Notes: generated by a model not told the origin, from the letters alone. A stretch of 64,000 bases of DNA from Dryocola clanedunensis subsp. sulfonylureivorans (GCF_016756775.1 NZ_JAERMU010000017.1:1-64000), one strand, 5' to 3'. Positions 1 through 8,094 are shown, counted from the stretch's first letter. Program-made: numbers and translations.

Positions 1-123
<123 letters not shown>

Positions 124-137
124 CAGTATCTACAACG

Positions 138-170
138 CGTAGGGTGGATAAGCGCCAGCGCCATCCACCA
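138..170 (+). repeat. REP-like palindrome, copy 1
   Basis: GTAGGGTGGATAAGCG is followed by a partly complementary CATCCACC arm, giving an imperfect stem-loop. The 33 bases are identical to the copy at 195-227. It begins about 15 nt after the IS110 transposase stop. Confidence 0.8.
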
Positions 171-194
171 CAGAGTGCCATGAGACAGCGGTTT

Positions 195-227
195 CGTAGG
201 GTGGATAAGCGCCAGCGCCATCCACCA
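195..227 (+). repeat. REP-like palindrome, copy 2
   Basis: A 33-nt exact direct repeat of 138-170, 57 nt downstream and in the same orientation. The two copies are separated by 24 nt of unrelated sequence. It lies in the leader of yhhX. Confidence 0.8.
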
Positions 228-294
228 AAAATGCATGCCATCCGCAGCCGAATGCAGTAGGGTTAAGGCAATTCAAAGTCAAAAGGACGAAGCA

Positions 295-1332
295 ATGACC
301 CTCCACTGCGCTTTTATTGGTTTTGGCAAAAGCACCACCCGCTACCATCTTCCTTACGTTCTGGTTCGCAAAGACAAATTCCACGTCGCCCACATCTACC
401 GTCGTCATGAAAAGCCGGACGTCGAGCGGCAGCCGCAGTACGAACATATCCATTTCACCAGCGATCTGGACGAGGTGCTGAACGACCCGCAGGTGAAGCT
501 GGTGGTGGTCTGCACCCATCAGGACAGCCACTTCGACTACGCGAAGAAGGCGCTGGAAGCCGGTAAAAACGTGCTGGTGGAAAAGCCGTTTACCCCAACG
601 TTAAAAGAAGCCAAAGAGCTGTTCGAGCTGGCGCGCGCCAAAGGGCTGACCGTTTCGCCTTATCAGAACCGCCGCTTTGACTCCTGCTTCCTGACGATGA
701 AAAAGGCCATCGACAGCGGCAAGCTGGGCACCGTGGTGGAAGTGGAAAGCCACTTCGATATGTACCGCCCGGAGGCGGCAACGACGCCAGGCCTGCCTGC
801 CGACGGCGCGTTCTACGGCCTTGGCGTACACACCATGGACCAGATCATTTCGCTGTTTGGCCGCCCGGACCACGTCGCCTATGACATCCGCAGCCTGCGT
901 AATAAGGCCAACCCTGACGACACCTTTGAGGCCCAGCTCTTCTATGGCGATCTCAAAGCCATCGTGAAAACCAGCCACCTGGTAAAAATCGACTATCCGA
1001 AGTTTATCGTCCACGGCAGCAAAGGCTCTTTTGTTAAATACGGTATCGACCAGCAGGAAACCAGCCTTAAGGCGTACATAATGCCGGGTGAGCCGGGCTT
1101 TGCGGCAGACAGCAGCGTCGGCGTGCTGGAGTATGTTAACGATGCTGGTGAGACCGTGCGTGAAGAGATGAAGCCGGAGCAGGGCGACTATGGCCGCGTG
1201 TACGACTCGCTGTACGAAACCATCCTCAACGGTAAGCCTAATTTCGTCAGTGAATCTGAAGCATTAACCAACCTTGAGATCCTCGAACGCGGCTTTGAAC
1301 AGGCTTCCCCTTCAACGGTGACGCTGGCTTAA
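295..1332 (+). CDS. yhhX: Gfo/Idh/MocA-family oxidoreductase YhhX
   Basis: Predicted cytosolic NAD(P)-dependent sugar-type oxidoreductase of 345 aa, the same length as E. coli YhhX; its substrate is not established. The N-terminal Rossmann fold begins with CAFIGFGKST (about residues 4-13). The family EKP motif is seen in LVEKPFTP (about 94-101), and the C-terminal GFO/IDH domain contains GVHTMDQI. I chose ATG 295 and not the upstream in-frame start at 235 because the first 20 codons of that longer frame read through the REP copy and match nothing. The chosen ATG is preceded by AAAGGACGAAGCA, which contains a good Shine-Dalgarno. In E. coli the ryhB small RNA gene lies just upstream; here that place holds REP repeats and a transposase tail. 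Confidence 0.93.
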   Translation: MTLHCAFIGFGKSTTRYHLPYVLVRKDKFHVAHIYRRHEKPDVERQPQYEHIHFTSDLDEVLNDPQVKLVVVCTHQDSHFDYAKKALEAGKNVLVEKPFTPTLKEAKELFELARAKGLTVSPYQNRRFDSCFLTMKKAIDSGKLGTVVEVESHFDMYRPEAATTPGLPADGAFYGLGVHTMDQIISLFGRPDHVAYDIRSLRNKANPDDTFEAQLFYGDLKAIVKTSHLVKIDYPKFIVHGSKGSFVKYGIDQQETSLKAYIMPGEPGFAADSSVGVLEYVNDAGETVREEMKPEQGDYGRVYDSLYETILNGKPNFVSESEALTNLEILERGFEQASPSTVTLA

Positions 1333-1342
1333 CCCTCTCCGC

Positions 1343-1384
1343 TGACGCCTCAAACTCGTTCATATTTTTTGAACAGAGGCGTCA
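1343..1384. promoter_or_regulatory. Nested inverted repeat between yhhX and yhhW
   Basis: TGACGCCTC (1343-1351) is the exact reverse complement of GAGGCGTCA (1376-1384). Inside it, GTTCA (1358-1362) pairs with TGAAC (1370-1374) around a T-rich centre. It lies 73 nt before yhhW and only 10 nt after yhhX, so it may be an operator for yhhW or a weak terminator for yhhX. No proper U-run follows the outer stem. Confidence 0.45.
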
Positions 1385-1456
1385 AACTTCACCCTCTATG
1401 ATCTCCTCCGCTTCGGGTCCACACTTACTCCATCAAACGAATCGAGGAGAAGTGAA

Positions 1457-2152
1457 ATGATCTACTTAAGAAAAGCCGAAGAACGTGGTCACGCAAATCA
1501 TGGTTGGTTGGACAGCTGGCACACCTTCTCTTTTGCCAACTATTACGACGCCAACTATATGGGATTCTCCGCGCTGCGCGTCATTAACGAAGACGTGGTT
1601 GCAGCCGGTGAAGGCTTCGGGACCCACCCGCACAAAGACATGGAAATCCTGACCTACGTGCTGGAAGGGGCGGTGGCGCACCGGGACAGCATGGGCAACG
1701 AAGAGAAAGTGCCTGCCGGTGAGTTTCAGATTATGAGCGCCGGGACGGGGATCACCCACTCCGAGTACAACCCGAGCAAAACCGAGCGTCTGCGCCTGTA
1801 CCAGATCTGGATCATTCCAGAAAAAACCGGCATCACGCCGCGCTACGATCAGCGCCGTTTTGATGCGCCGCAGGGCCGCCAGCTGGTGCTCTCTCCGGAC
1901 GCTCGTGACGGTTCGCTGAAGGTGAATCAGGATATGGAGCTGTCACGCTGGGCGCTGGCGAAAGACGAGCAGTCTGTTTATCAGGTTCCGGCCAACCGCC
2001 GCATCTGGATCCAGGTTGTTAAAGGCGACGTGTCCATTAACGGCACGCAGGCAAAAACCAGCGATGCGGTTGCCGTGTGGGATGAGCAGGCCATTTCTGT
2101 TCACGCCAACGAAGCGAGCGAGATACTGCTGTTTGATTTACCGCCAGTATAA
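1457..2152 (+). CDS. yhhW: Pirin-family quercetin 2,3-dioxygenase YhhW
   Basis: Bicupin pirin-like protein of 231 aa, the expected length. E. coli YhhW has quercetinase activity in vitro with a metal held in the N-terminal cupin. The metal ligands are visible: THPHKDME (two His, about residues 55-62) and GITHSEYN (His and Glu, about 99-106). Cytosolic, with no signal peptide. The ATG follows GAGGAGAAGTGAA, a strong ribosome site. It runs in the same direction as yhhX and gntR but has its own 124-nt leader with an inverted repeat, which suggests separate control. The physiological substrate is unknown. Confidence 0.93.
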   Translation: MIYLRKAEERGHANHGWLDSWHTFSFANYYDANYMGFSALRVINEDVVAAGEGFGTHPHKDMEILTYVLEGAVAHRDSMGNEEKVPAGEFQIMSAGTGITHSEYNPSKTERLRLYQIWIIPEKTGITPRYDQRRFDAPQGRQLVLSPDARDGSLKVNQDMELSRWALAKDEQSVYQVPANRRIWIQVVKGDVSINGTQAKTSDAVAVWDEQAISVHANEASEILLFDLPPV

Positions 2153-2172
2153 AAAACTCGTTAGTTACCGGT

Positions 2173-2205
2173 CACAACCTTCCTCTTAAACAGGGGAAGG
2201 TTGTG
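2173..2205 (+). terminator. Hairpin after yhhW, before gntR
   Basis: CACAACCTTCCTC (2173-2185) pairs with GGGGAAGGTTGTG (2193-2205) as a 13-bp stem with one G-U pair and a 7-nt loop. The following CTTTG is a poor U-tract, so this could be a weak terminator of yhhW or a structured gntR leader. Confidence 0.5.
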
Positions 2206-2256
2206 CTTTGTCCGTGCTAAACTTCGGCGTCATTGTTGAGGAAGCGCGCGCGGAAT

Positions 2257-3252
2257 ATGAAAAAGAAAAGACCGGTACTACAGGACGTTGCGGATCGCGT
2301 AGGGATCACCAAAATGACGGTGAGCCGTTTTTTACGCAATCCCGATCAGGTTTCCGCCGCTTTGCAGGTGAAGATTGCCGCCGCCCTCGACGAGCTGGGC
2401 TACATTCCTAACCGCGCCCCCGATATCCTTTCAAATTCCACCAGCCGCGCCATCGGCGTGCTGCTGCCATCCCTTACCAACCAAGTGTTCGCGGAAGTGC
2501 TGCGCGGCATCGAAAACGTGATTGACGCCTACGGCTACCAGACCATGCTCGCCCACTACGGCTATAAGCCGGAGCTGGAAGAAGAGCGCCTGGAGTCCAT
2601 GCTTTCCTGGAACATCGACGGGCTGATTCTGACCGAACGCTCCCACACGCCGCGCACGCTGAAAATGATTGAGGTAGCCGGTATTCCGGTGGTGGAGCTG
2701 ATGGACAGCGTTTCACCCTGTCTGGATATCGCCGTCGGCTTCGACAACTTCGAGGCCGCCCGCCAGATGACCGCCGCCATTATCAGCCGGGGCCACCGCC
2801 ACGTGGCCTACCTCGGCGCACGCCTCGATGAGCGTACCGTTATCAAGAAACGCGGCTATGAGCAGGCAATGCAGGATGCGGGGCTGGTGCCCTACAGCGT
2901 GATGGTCGAGCAATCCTCTTCCTATTCCACCGGTATCGAACTCTTCCGCCAGGCAAAGCGCGAATATCCCGAGCTGGACAGCATCTTCTGTACCAACGAT
3001 GATTTAGCGATAGGCGCCGCGTTCGAATGCCAGCGCCAGGGCCTACGCATTCCGCAGGACATCGCAATTGCCGGCTTCCACGGCCACGACATCGGGCAGG
3101 TGATGGAGCCAAGGCTTGCCAGCGTCCTCACGCCGCGTGAGCGCATGGGGCGTATTGGCGCAGAGCGCCTGCTGGCGAGAATCCGTGGCGAAGAGGTGAC
3201 GCCGAAGCTGCTGGATCTGGGCTTTACCCTGTCGCCGGGCGGCTCGATCTAA
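2257..3252 (+). CDS. gntR: Gluconate operon repressor GntR (LacI family)
   Basis: Transcriptional repressor of gluconate uptake and phosphorylation genes, released from DNA by gluconate. The protein has 331 aa, as in E. coli. The N-terminal LacI helix-turn-helix is plain (LQDVADRVGITKMTVSRFLR, about residues 8-27). The hinge region IPNRAPDILS and a periplasmic-binding-protein-like effector domain (about 60-331) follow. I chose ATG 2257, giving MKKKRPV as in E. coli, over a TTG at 2233 in the same frame. It precedes gntK in the same direction, but a 169-nt gap with CRP and GntR sites separates them, so gntR has its own promoter. Confidence 0.95.
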   Translation: MKKKRPVLQDVADRVGITKMTVSRFLRNPDQVSAALQVKIAAALDELGYIPNRAPDILSNSTSRAIGVLLPSLTNQVFAEVLRGIENVIDAYGYQTMLAHYGYKPELEEERLESMLSWNIDGLILTERSHTPRTLKMIEVAGIPVVELMDSVSPCLDIAVGFDNFEAARQMTAAIISRGHRHVAYLGARLDERTVIKKRGYEQAMQDAGLVPYSVMVEQSSSYSTGIELFRQAKREYPELDSIFCTNDDLAIGAAFECQRQGLRIPQDIAIAGFHGHDIGQVMEPRLASVLTPRERMGRIGAERLLARIRGEEVTPKLLDLGFTLSPGGSI

Positions 3253-3263
3253 GATTTTCAAAG

Positions 3264-3279
3264 TATGATGTAGTTCACA
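3264..3279 (+). promoter_or_regulatory. CRP-binding site upstream of gntK
   Basis: TATGA-N6-TCACA has the CRP spacing, with one arm perfect and the other one base off TGTGA. It lies about 145 nt before gntK, in keeping with the known catabolite control of gntKU in E. coli. Confidence 0.6.
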
Positions 3280-3333
3280 TTTATTCACTTTGCAACAGAA
3301 TGGTTATTGCTTATTGCTCAACCACTGCTGACA

Positions 3334-3364
3334 ATGTTACCGATAACAGTTACCCGTAACAAAT
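3334..3364 (+). promoter_or_regulatory. Tandem GntR operators before gntK
   Basis: ATGTTACCGATAACAG (3334-3349) matches the E. coli GntR operator as I remember it. It is followed directly by a second, weaker palindrome, AGTTACCCGTAACAAAT (3348-3364). Both lie within 90 nt of the gntK start, where GntR would block transcription in the absence of gluconate. Confidence 0.8.
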
Positions 3365-3421
3365 GTACGTATTCGCGGGAATACTGACTTCTGAAATCAT
3401 TGTGCCAGTCGGAGCTACGCT

Positions 3422-3952
3422 ATGAGCACTACTAACCATGACCACCACATCTACGTCCTGATGGGCGTTTCTGGCAGTGGCAAATCGGCCGTCGCCAGCG
3501 AAGTGGCCCATCAGCTGAAGGCCGCCTTCCTGGACGGCGACTTCCTGCATCCTCGCTGCAACATCATGAAAATGGCCTCCGGCGAGCCGCTAAACGACGA
3601 AGACCGCAGGCCGTGGCTGAAGGCGCTGAACGACGCCGCCTTTGCCATGCAGCGCACCAACAAAGTCTCCCTGATTGTCTGCTCGGCCCTCAAGAAGGAT
3701 TACCGCGACCAGCTGCGCGACGGCAACCCGAACCTCTCCTTCATCTACATGAAAGGGGATTTCGAGGTGATCGAAAGCCGCCTGAAGGCGCGTAAAGGCC
3801 ACTTCTTCAAGACCCAGATGCTGGTCACCCAGTTTGAAACGCTCGAAGAGCCAGCCGCAGAAAACGATGTTCTGGTCGTGGATATCGACCAGCCGCTGGA
3901 AGACGTTGTCGCCAGCACAATTGATGTGATTAACAAAGGCAGTGCGAAGTGA
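3422..3952 (+). CDS. gntK: Gluconokinase GntK
   Basis: Thermoresistant gluconokinase, which phosphorylates gluconate to 6-phosphogluconate with ATP and so feeds the Entner-Doudoroff and pentose phosphate routes. The protein has 176 aa, against 175 in E. coli. The P-loop GVSGSGKS is at residues 15-22, and FLDGDFLHP and CSALKKDYRD are family motifs for substrate and nucleotide binding. Cytosolic. The stop codon overlaps the GTG start of gntU, so the two genes are translationally coupled. The GntR operators and CRP site upstream indicate induction by gluconate under catabolite control. Confidence 0.96.
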   Translation: MSTTNHDHHIYVLMGVSGSGKSAVASEVAHQLKAAFLDGDFLHPRCNIMKMASGEPLNDEDRRPWLKALNDAAFAMQRTNKVSLIVCSALKKDYRDQLRDGNPNLSFIYMKGDFEVIESRLKARKGHFFKTQMLVTQFETLEEPAAENDVLVVDIDQPLEDVVASTIDVINKGSAK

Positions 3953-5289
3953 GTACATTAACGCTTGTTTTAACGGCAGTCGGCTCGGTTTTGCTGCTGC
4001 TGTTTTTAGTAATGAAGGCGCGCATGCACGCCTTCGTTGCTTTGATGGTGGTTTCTATAGGCGCAGGGCTGTTTTCCGGGATGCCGCTCGATAAGATCGC
4101 GACAACCATGGAAAAAGGGATGGGCGGTACGCTGGGCTTCCTGGCTATCGTCGTCGCGCTCGGCGCGATGTTCGGCAAAATTCTTCATGAAACGGGCGCC
4201 GTTGACCAGATTGCGGTCAAAATGCTCAAGTCCTTCGGCCACAACCGCGCCCATTATGCGATTGGCCTGGCAGGCTTAATCTGCGCGCTGCCGCTGTTCT
4301 TTGAAGTGGCCATCGTGCTGCTGATAAGCGTGGCGTTCTCCATGGCGCGCCATACCGGCACCAACCTCGTTAAGCTGGTTATTCCTCTGTTTGCGGGCGT
4401 TGCCGCCGCCGCCGCGTTTCTGCTGCCGGGGCCTGCGCCGATGCTGCTGGCCTCCCAGATGCACGCCGACTTCGGCTGGATGATCCTCATCGGCCTGTGC
4501 GCGGCCATTCCCGGCATGATTATCGCCGGGCCGCTGTGGGGAAACTTCATCAGCAAATACGTTGAGCTGAAAATTCCTGACGATATCACCGAGCCGCACC
4601 TGGGCGAAGGCAAGCTGCCGTCGTTCGGCTTCAGCCTGTCGCTGATCCTGCTGCCGCTGGTGCTGGTTGGCCTGAAAACTATCGCCGCGCGCTTCGTGCC
4701 GCAGGGCTCCACCCTGTATGAGTGGATGGAGTTCGTTGGCCACCCGTTCACCGCGATTCTGGTTGCCTGCCTGGTAGCGATTTATGGTCTGGCCTACCGT
4801 CAGGGCATGGCAAAAGAAAGGGTGATGGAAATCTGCGGCGCCGCGCTGCAGCCTGCGGGAATCATCCTGCTGGTTATCGGTGCCGGTGGCGTGTTCAAGC
4901 AGGTGCTGGTGGATTCCGGCGTCGGCCCGGCTTTAGGTGAAGCACTGACCGGCATGGGCCTGCCGATTGCGCTGACCTGTTTCATCCTGGCTGCGGCAGT
5001 ACGCATCATCCAGGGTTCAGCAACGGTCGCCTGCCTGACGGCGGTTGGCCTGGTCATGCCAGTTATCGAACAGCTGCACTATAGCGGCGCGCAGATGGCC
5101 GCGCTGTCCATCTGTATCGCAGGCGGTTCAATAGTCGTGAGCCACGTCAACGACGCGGGCTTCTGGCTGTTCGGCAAATTTACCGGCGCAACGGAAGGGC
5201 AAACCCTGAAAACATGGACGATGATGGAAACCATCCTCGGCACCACGGGTGCGATTGTCGGGATGATTGCATTTAGTTTGCTGAGCTGA
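3949..5289 (+). CDS. gntU: Low-affinity gluconate transporter GntU
   Basis: Inner-membrane gluconate:proton symporter of the GntP family, 446 aa as in E. coli. Hydrophobic segments run through the whole length. The conserved stretches LVIPLFAGVAAAAAFLLPGP and GSATVACLTA are typical of the family. It starts at GTG 3949, whose last two bases are shared with the gntK TGA; the product matches E. coli GntU from the second residue. It is the second gene of the gntKU operon. A REP-like palindrome follows its stop directly and may mark the operon 3' end. Confidence 0.96.
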   Translation: MSTLTLVLTAVGSVLLLLFLVMKARMHAFVALMVVSIGAGLFSGMPLDKIATTMEKGMGGTLGFLAIVVALGAMFGKILHETGAVDQIAVKMLKSFGHNRAHYAIGLAGLICALPLFFEVAIVLLISVAFSMARHTGTNLVKLVIPLFAGVAAAAAFLLPGPAPMLLASQMHADFGWMILIGLCAAIPGMIIAGPLWGNFISKYVELKIPDDITEPHLGEGKLPSFGFSLSLILLPLVLVGLKTIAARFVPQGSTLYEWMEFVGHPFTAILVACLVAIYGLAYRQGMAKERVMEICGAALQPAGIILLVIGAGGVFKQVLVDSGVGPALGEALTGMGLPIALTCFILAAAVRIIQGSATVACLTAVGLVMPVIEQLHYSGAQMAALSICIAGGSIVVSHVNDAGFWLFGKFTGATEGQTLKTWTMMETILGTTGAIVGMIAFSLLS

Positions 5290-5321
5290 CGTAGGTCGGA
5301 TAAGCGCAGCGCCATCCGACA
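5290..5321 (+). repeat. REP-like palindrome after gntU
   Basis: GTAGGTCGGATAAGCG with a complementary CATCCGAC arm, starting one base after the gntU stop. It forms the left boundary of the foreign-looking 5.3-6.1 kb patch. Confidence 0.75.
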
Positions 5322-5404
5322 TAAAAACTAAAATATGCCATTCCGTATTTTTTCCGTTCACCCGTAGGTTCTGCTTTCCTTGGTATTCCAGCAAACGGTG
5401 AACG

Positions 5405-5434
5405 TGTCAGGGGGATTACGCCATCCCCCTGACA
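5405..5434. other. Perfect 12-bp hairpin in hairpin-rich patch
   Basis: TGTCAGGGGGAT (5405-5416) and its exact reverse complement ATCCCCCTGACA (5423-5434) enclose a 6-nt loop. No U-run follows on either strand, so it does not look like an intrinsic terminator. Read on the minus strand, the surrounding frames contain short interrupted reading frames that faintly recall the leader of Icd/Ash-like genes of P4-type satellite prophages. That resemblance is from memory and weak. Confidence 0.45.
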
Positions 5435-5519
5435 ACCCCGGCGCCCGGCAAATAAATCGCCGCTAAAGCGGTAAACTCCGGTTTTTACCCAACATGCAGG
5501 GTCGTTCGCGATTCGTTTA

Positions 5520-5640
5520 TTCGGCACTTTGTGCCGAACCACTTCGTGGCCAACGCAAGCGTTGTTCAAAATGCTTCGCTATTTTGTCCGACGATCGCTC
5601 TCTCACGTGGTTCCCGACCACGTGACCCTGCCTGAAGGGC
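5520..5640. other. Cluster of six consecutive short hairpins
   Basis: Stem-loops follow one another with almost no spacing. They are TTCGGCAC/GTGCCGAA (5520-5538, loop TTT), CCAC/GTGG (5539-5549), CAACGC/GCGTTG (5551-5564), CAAAAT/ATTTTG (5567-5586), CACGTGGT/ACCACGTG (5604-5624) and CCCT/AGGG (5626-5639). No long conserved frame covers them. This could be a structured RNA, a folded single-stranded DNA region such as a replication or transfer origin, or a remnant of a mobile element. It lies downstream of the minus-strand ribbon-helix-helix gene. Confidence 0.55.
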
Positions 5641-5759
5641 AAAAAACGGAGCGATTTAAGCCGGGAACATGGTGTCGCTGTCAGAATCAAAACTATGCAG
5701 AAGTATTAGTTGCTGGCAGACCTATATCGGCACCAACAGGACACGAAGTGGGGGCGCGA

Positions 5760-5942
5760 TCAAGACTCAGATGAGGGTATTTGCTTCTTTTGGCGGCGTT
5801 TTATCTCGGCCTGAACGGCGGCAATAATGAATTTTGCTCTTGTCTCATTTTCACTCAGGCAGTTATCCATTTCTTCAACAACTTCATGAGGGATACGGGC
5901 GTTAATTTGCTGAGATTTTTTATTGATATAGCCCGTAGCCAT
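5760..5942 (-). CDS. Small ribbon-helix-helix protein, YlcI/YnfO-like
   Basis: A protein of 60 aa. The N-terminal half (KSQQINARIPHEVVEEMD) has the strand-helix pattern of an Arc/MetJ-type DNA-binding fold. The C-terminal half is a basic helix, AAVQAEIKRRQKKQ. It recalls the small YlcI/YnfO proteins of lambdoid prophages in E. coli. The ATG is preceded on the minus strand by AAGGAATTCCACTC, a good ribosome site. It stands alone between REP repeats with no other phage gene, so it is either a prophage remnant or a captured regulator. The target and role are unknown. Its AT-rich composition differs from the flanking gntU and yhgN. Confidence 0.65.
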   Translation of the reverse strand: MATGYINKKSQQINARIPHEVVEEMDNCLSENETRAKFIIAAVQAEIKRRQKKQIPSSES

Positions 5943-6089
5943 GAGTGGAATTCCTTGTTCAAGACGAAAAAATAAAGCTTATACAGTATTGAGGTGGTAT
6001 TCACTTTTCGGACGTTCGCCCTGAAATCGGGCCGACCCTGAGCACTTTATTAAAAAATCCGCCTGGCGCAAGCCACGATCTCTTCCAGT

Positions 6090-6121
6090 CGTAGGTCGGC
6101 TAAGCGCAGCGTCATCCGACA
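6090..6121 (+). repeat. REP-like palindrome (pair with 6137-6165)
   Basis: GTAGGTCGGCTAAGCG plus a CATCCGAC arm. It faces the inverted copy 15 nt further on, a BIME-like pair downstream of yhgN. Confidence 0.7.
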
Positions 6122-6136
6122 CATAAACGTCGATGC

Positions 6137-6165
6137 TGGATGGCACTGACGCTGATCCACCCTAC
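6137..6165 (-). repeat. REP-like palindrome, inverted copy
   Basis: Reads TGGATGGC ... GATCCACCCTACA, a degenerate copy in the opposite orientation to 6090-6121. It ends 22 nt before the yhgN stop. Confidence 0.6.
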
Positions 6166-6187
6166 AAATCCATCCAGGGCTAAAGAA

Positions 6188-6784
6188 TTACCCTTTCATC
6201 CACACGCGGATGCCGTCCAGGAACATCTGCGTTGCCAGCATCACCAGCACCAGGCCCATCAGCCTCTCCAGCGCGTTAACACCTTTTTCGCCCAGCAGAC
6301 GTAAGAACAGCGACGATTGCAGCAAAATGGCCACCGTGCCGCCCCATGCCAGCATCAGCGCCGCCACTAAATGGCCCATCTGATTGGGATACTGGTGTGA
6401 GAGCAGCATCAACGTTGCCAGCAGCGTCGGCCCGGCAACTAACGGGATGGCCAGCGGGACGATAAAGGGTTCTTCACCCGCGGGCAGGCCGCTGGCGTTG
6501 CCGCCGTCGTGGCTCGGGAAAATCATTTTAATGGCGATCAGGAACAGGATAATCCCGCCTGAAATCGATACGCTTTCCGCGCGCAGGTTAAGGAAGGCGA
6601 GAATTTTTTCCCCGGCGAACAGGAAAATCAGCATGATAATCAGCGCGATAAGCAGTTCGCGGATCATAATCGCCCGGCGGCGCTTTGGCTCGGTGTGCTT
6701 TAGCACTGACATAAAAATGGGCAGGTTGCCCAGCGGATCCATTATCAGAATCAGCAATACCGCCGCGGATAGAATGTCGTTCAT
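6188..6784 (-). CDS. yhgN: MarC-family inner membrane protein YhgN
   Basis: Integral membrane protein of 198 aa, about the family length. Six hydrophobic segments are visible, spread through the chain. The conserved MDPLGNLPIF (about residues 15-24) and FIVPLAIPLVAGPTLLATLM (about 107-126) are typical of the MarC/UPF0056 family. The function is not established; the family was once, probably wrongly, tied to multiple antibiotic resistance. It is transcribed away from asd, with which it shares a 161-nt intergenic region. Confidence 0.93.
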   Translation of the reverse strand: MNDILSAAVLLILIMDPLGNLPIFMSVLKHTEPKRRRAIMIRELLIALIIMLIFLFAGEKILAFLNLRAESVSISGGIILFLIAIKMIFPSHDGGNASGLPAGEEPFIVPLAIPLVAGPTLLATLMLLSHQYPNQMGHLVAALMLAWGGTVAILLQSSLFLRLLGEKGVNALERLMGLVLVMLATQMFLDGIRVWMKG

Positions 6785-6945
6785 CTGTATTCCCTGAAAA
6801 TCCCTTAAAAATCCCGCTAATAAGCTGTATTACTGATAGCGCGGATATCATTGATTAAATTCACTTGCGACTTTGGCTGCATTTTGTAATGTGGGGTGAC
6901 GTTCCATAAATGCACACAACAAACATCTCTGCAGGATAAGTCGCT

Positions 6946-8052
6946 ATGAAAAATGTAGGTTTTATTGGCTGGCGCGGTATGGTCGGCTCTGTACTCATGC
7001 AGCGCATGGTAGAAGAGCGTGATTTTGACGCCATTCGTCCCGTTTTCTTCTCTACTTCTCAGCTGGGCCTTGCCGCCCCGTCTTTTGCTGGCCAGTCTAC
7101 CGGCACGCTTCAGGACGCCTACGATCTGGAAGCACTGAAGGCACTGGATATCATCATTACTTGCCAGGGTGGCGATTATACCAATGAAATCTACCCAAAG
7201 CTCCGTGAAAGCGGCTGGCAGGGCTACTGGATTGACGCGGCCTCTTCGCTGCGCATGAAAAACGACGCCATCATCATCCTTGACCCGGTAAACCAGCACG
7301 TCATCCAGGAAGGCCTGAACAAAGGCGTGAAAACCTTTGTAGGCGGCAACTGCACCGTAAGCCTGATGCTGATGTCGCTGGGCGGCCTGTTCGCTAACGA
7401 CCTGGTTGACTGGGTCTCCGTTGCCACATACCAGGCAGCATCCGGCGGCGGCGCGCGCCATATGCGCGAGCTGCTAAACCAGATGGGCCAGCTGTACGGC
7501 GAAGTGGCGACCGAACTGGCAGACCCGGCATCCGCCATCCTGAGCATTGAACGCAAAGTCACCGACCTGGGCCGCAGCGGCAACCTGCCGGTGGACAACT
7601 TCGGCGTACCGCTGGCGGGCAGCCTGATCCCCTGGATCGACAAGCAGCTGGATAACGGCCAGACCCGCGAAGAGTGGAAAGGTCAGGCGGAAACCAACAA
7701 GATTTTAAACAGCACCACCGCGATCCCGGTTGACGGGCTTTGCGTCCGCGTCGGTGCGCTGCGCTGCCACAGCCAGGCCTTCACCATCAAGCTCAAGAAA
7801 GACGTTTCGATTCCAACCATCGAAGCGATGCTCGCTTCCCACAACGACTGGGCAAAAGTGGTGCCAAACGACCGCGACATCACCATGCGTGAGCTGACCC
7901 CTGCCGCCGTAACCGGCACGCTGACCACGCCAGTGGGTCGTCTGCGCAAGCTGAATATGGGGCCGGAGTACCTCTCGGCCTTCACCGTCGGCGACCAACT
8001 TTTGTGGGGGGCCGCCGAGCCGTTGCGCAGAATGTTGCGCCTGCTCGCATAA
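6946..8052 (+). CDS. asd: Aspartate-semialdehyde dehydrogenase Asd
   Basis: Converts aspartyl phosphate to aspartate semialdehyde with NADPH, the branch point to lysine, diaminopimelate, methionine and threonine. The protein has 368 aa, against 367 in E. coli. The N-terminal NADP-binding loop GWRGMVGS is at residues 8-15. The catalytic Cys is C136 in GGNCTVS, and GALRCHSQA holds the catalytic His region. Cytosolic homodimer. It is a single gene with its own promoter region in the 161-nt gap after yhgN and a strong terminator 16 nt downstream. Confidence 0.97.
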   Translation: MKNVGFIGWRGMVGSVLMQRMVEERDFDAIRPVFFSTSQLGLAAPSFAGQSTGTLQDAYDLEALKALDIIITCQGGDYTNEIYPKLRESGWQGYWIDAASSLRMKNDAIIILDPVNQHVIQEGLNKGVKTFVGGNCTVSLMLMSLGGLFANDLVDWVSVATYQAASGGGARHMRELLNQMGQLYGEVATELADPASAILSIERKVTDLGRSGNLPVDNFGVPLAGSLIPWIDKQLDNGQTREEWKGQAETNKILNSTTAIPVDGLCVRVGALRCHSQAFTIKLKKDVSIPTIEAMLASHNDWAKVVPNDRDITMRELTPAAVTGTLTTPVGRLRKLNMGPEYLSAFTVGDQLLWGAAEPLRRMLRLLA

Positions 8053-8067
8053 TTACACTTACATACC

Positions 8068-8094
8068 AAAGGGGCATTGCAGCCCCTTTTTTTT
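8068..8094 (+). terminator. Rho-independent terminator of asd
   Basis: AAAGGGGC-ATTGCA-GCCCCTTT followed by an unbroken T-run, 15 nt after the asd stop. Confidence 0.9.

Noticed and set aside
130-531. 133-aa minus-strand frame over the REP pair and yhhX
   Set aside because: Contains the repeated block GAGAYPPY only because it reads through the two REP copies; the rest is antisense to yhhX.
5273-5569. 98-aa minus-strand frame over the hairpin region
   Set aside because: It spans an REP copy and the hairpins, has no ribosome site, and only faintly recalls phage Icd/Ash-type leaders; not strong enough to call a gene.
5529-5774. 81-aa plus-strand frame over the hairpin cluster
   Set aside because: Its residues come from the stem-loop DNA and it lacks a ribosome site and recognisable domain.
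6785-6945. Lysine riboswitch before asd
   Set aside because: The gap is 161 nt and shows no extended multi-stem structure or terminator of the L-box type; enterobacterial asd is not known to carry one.
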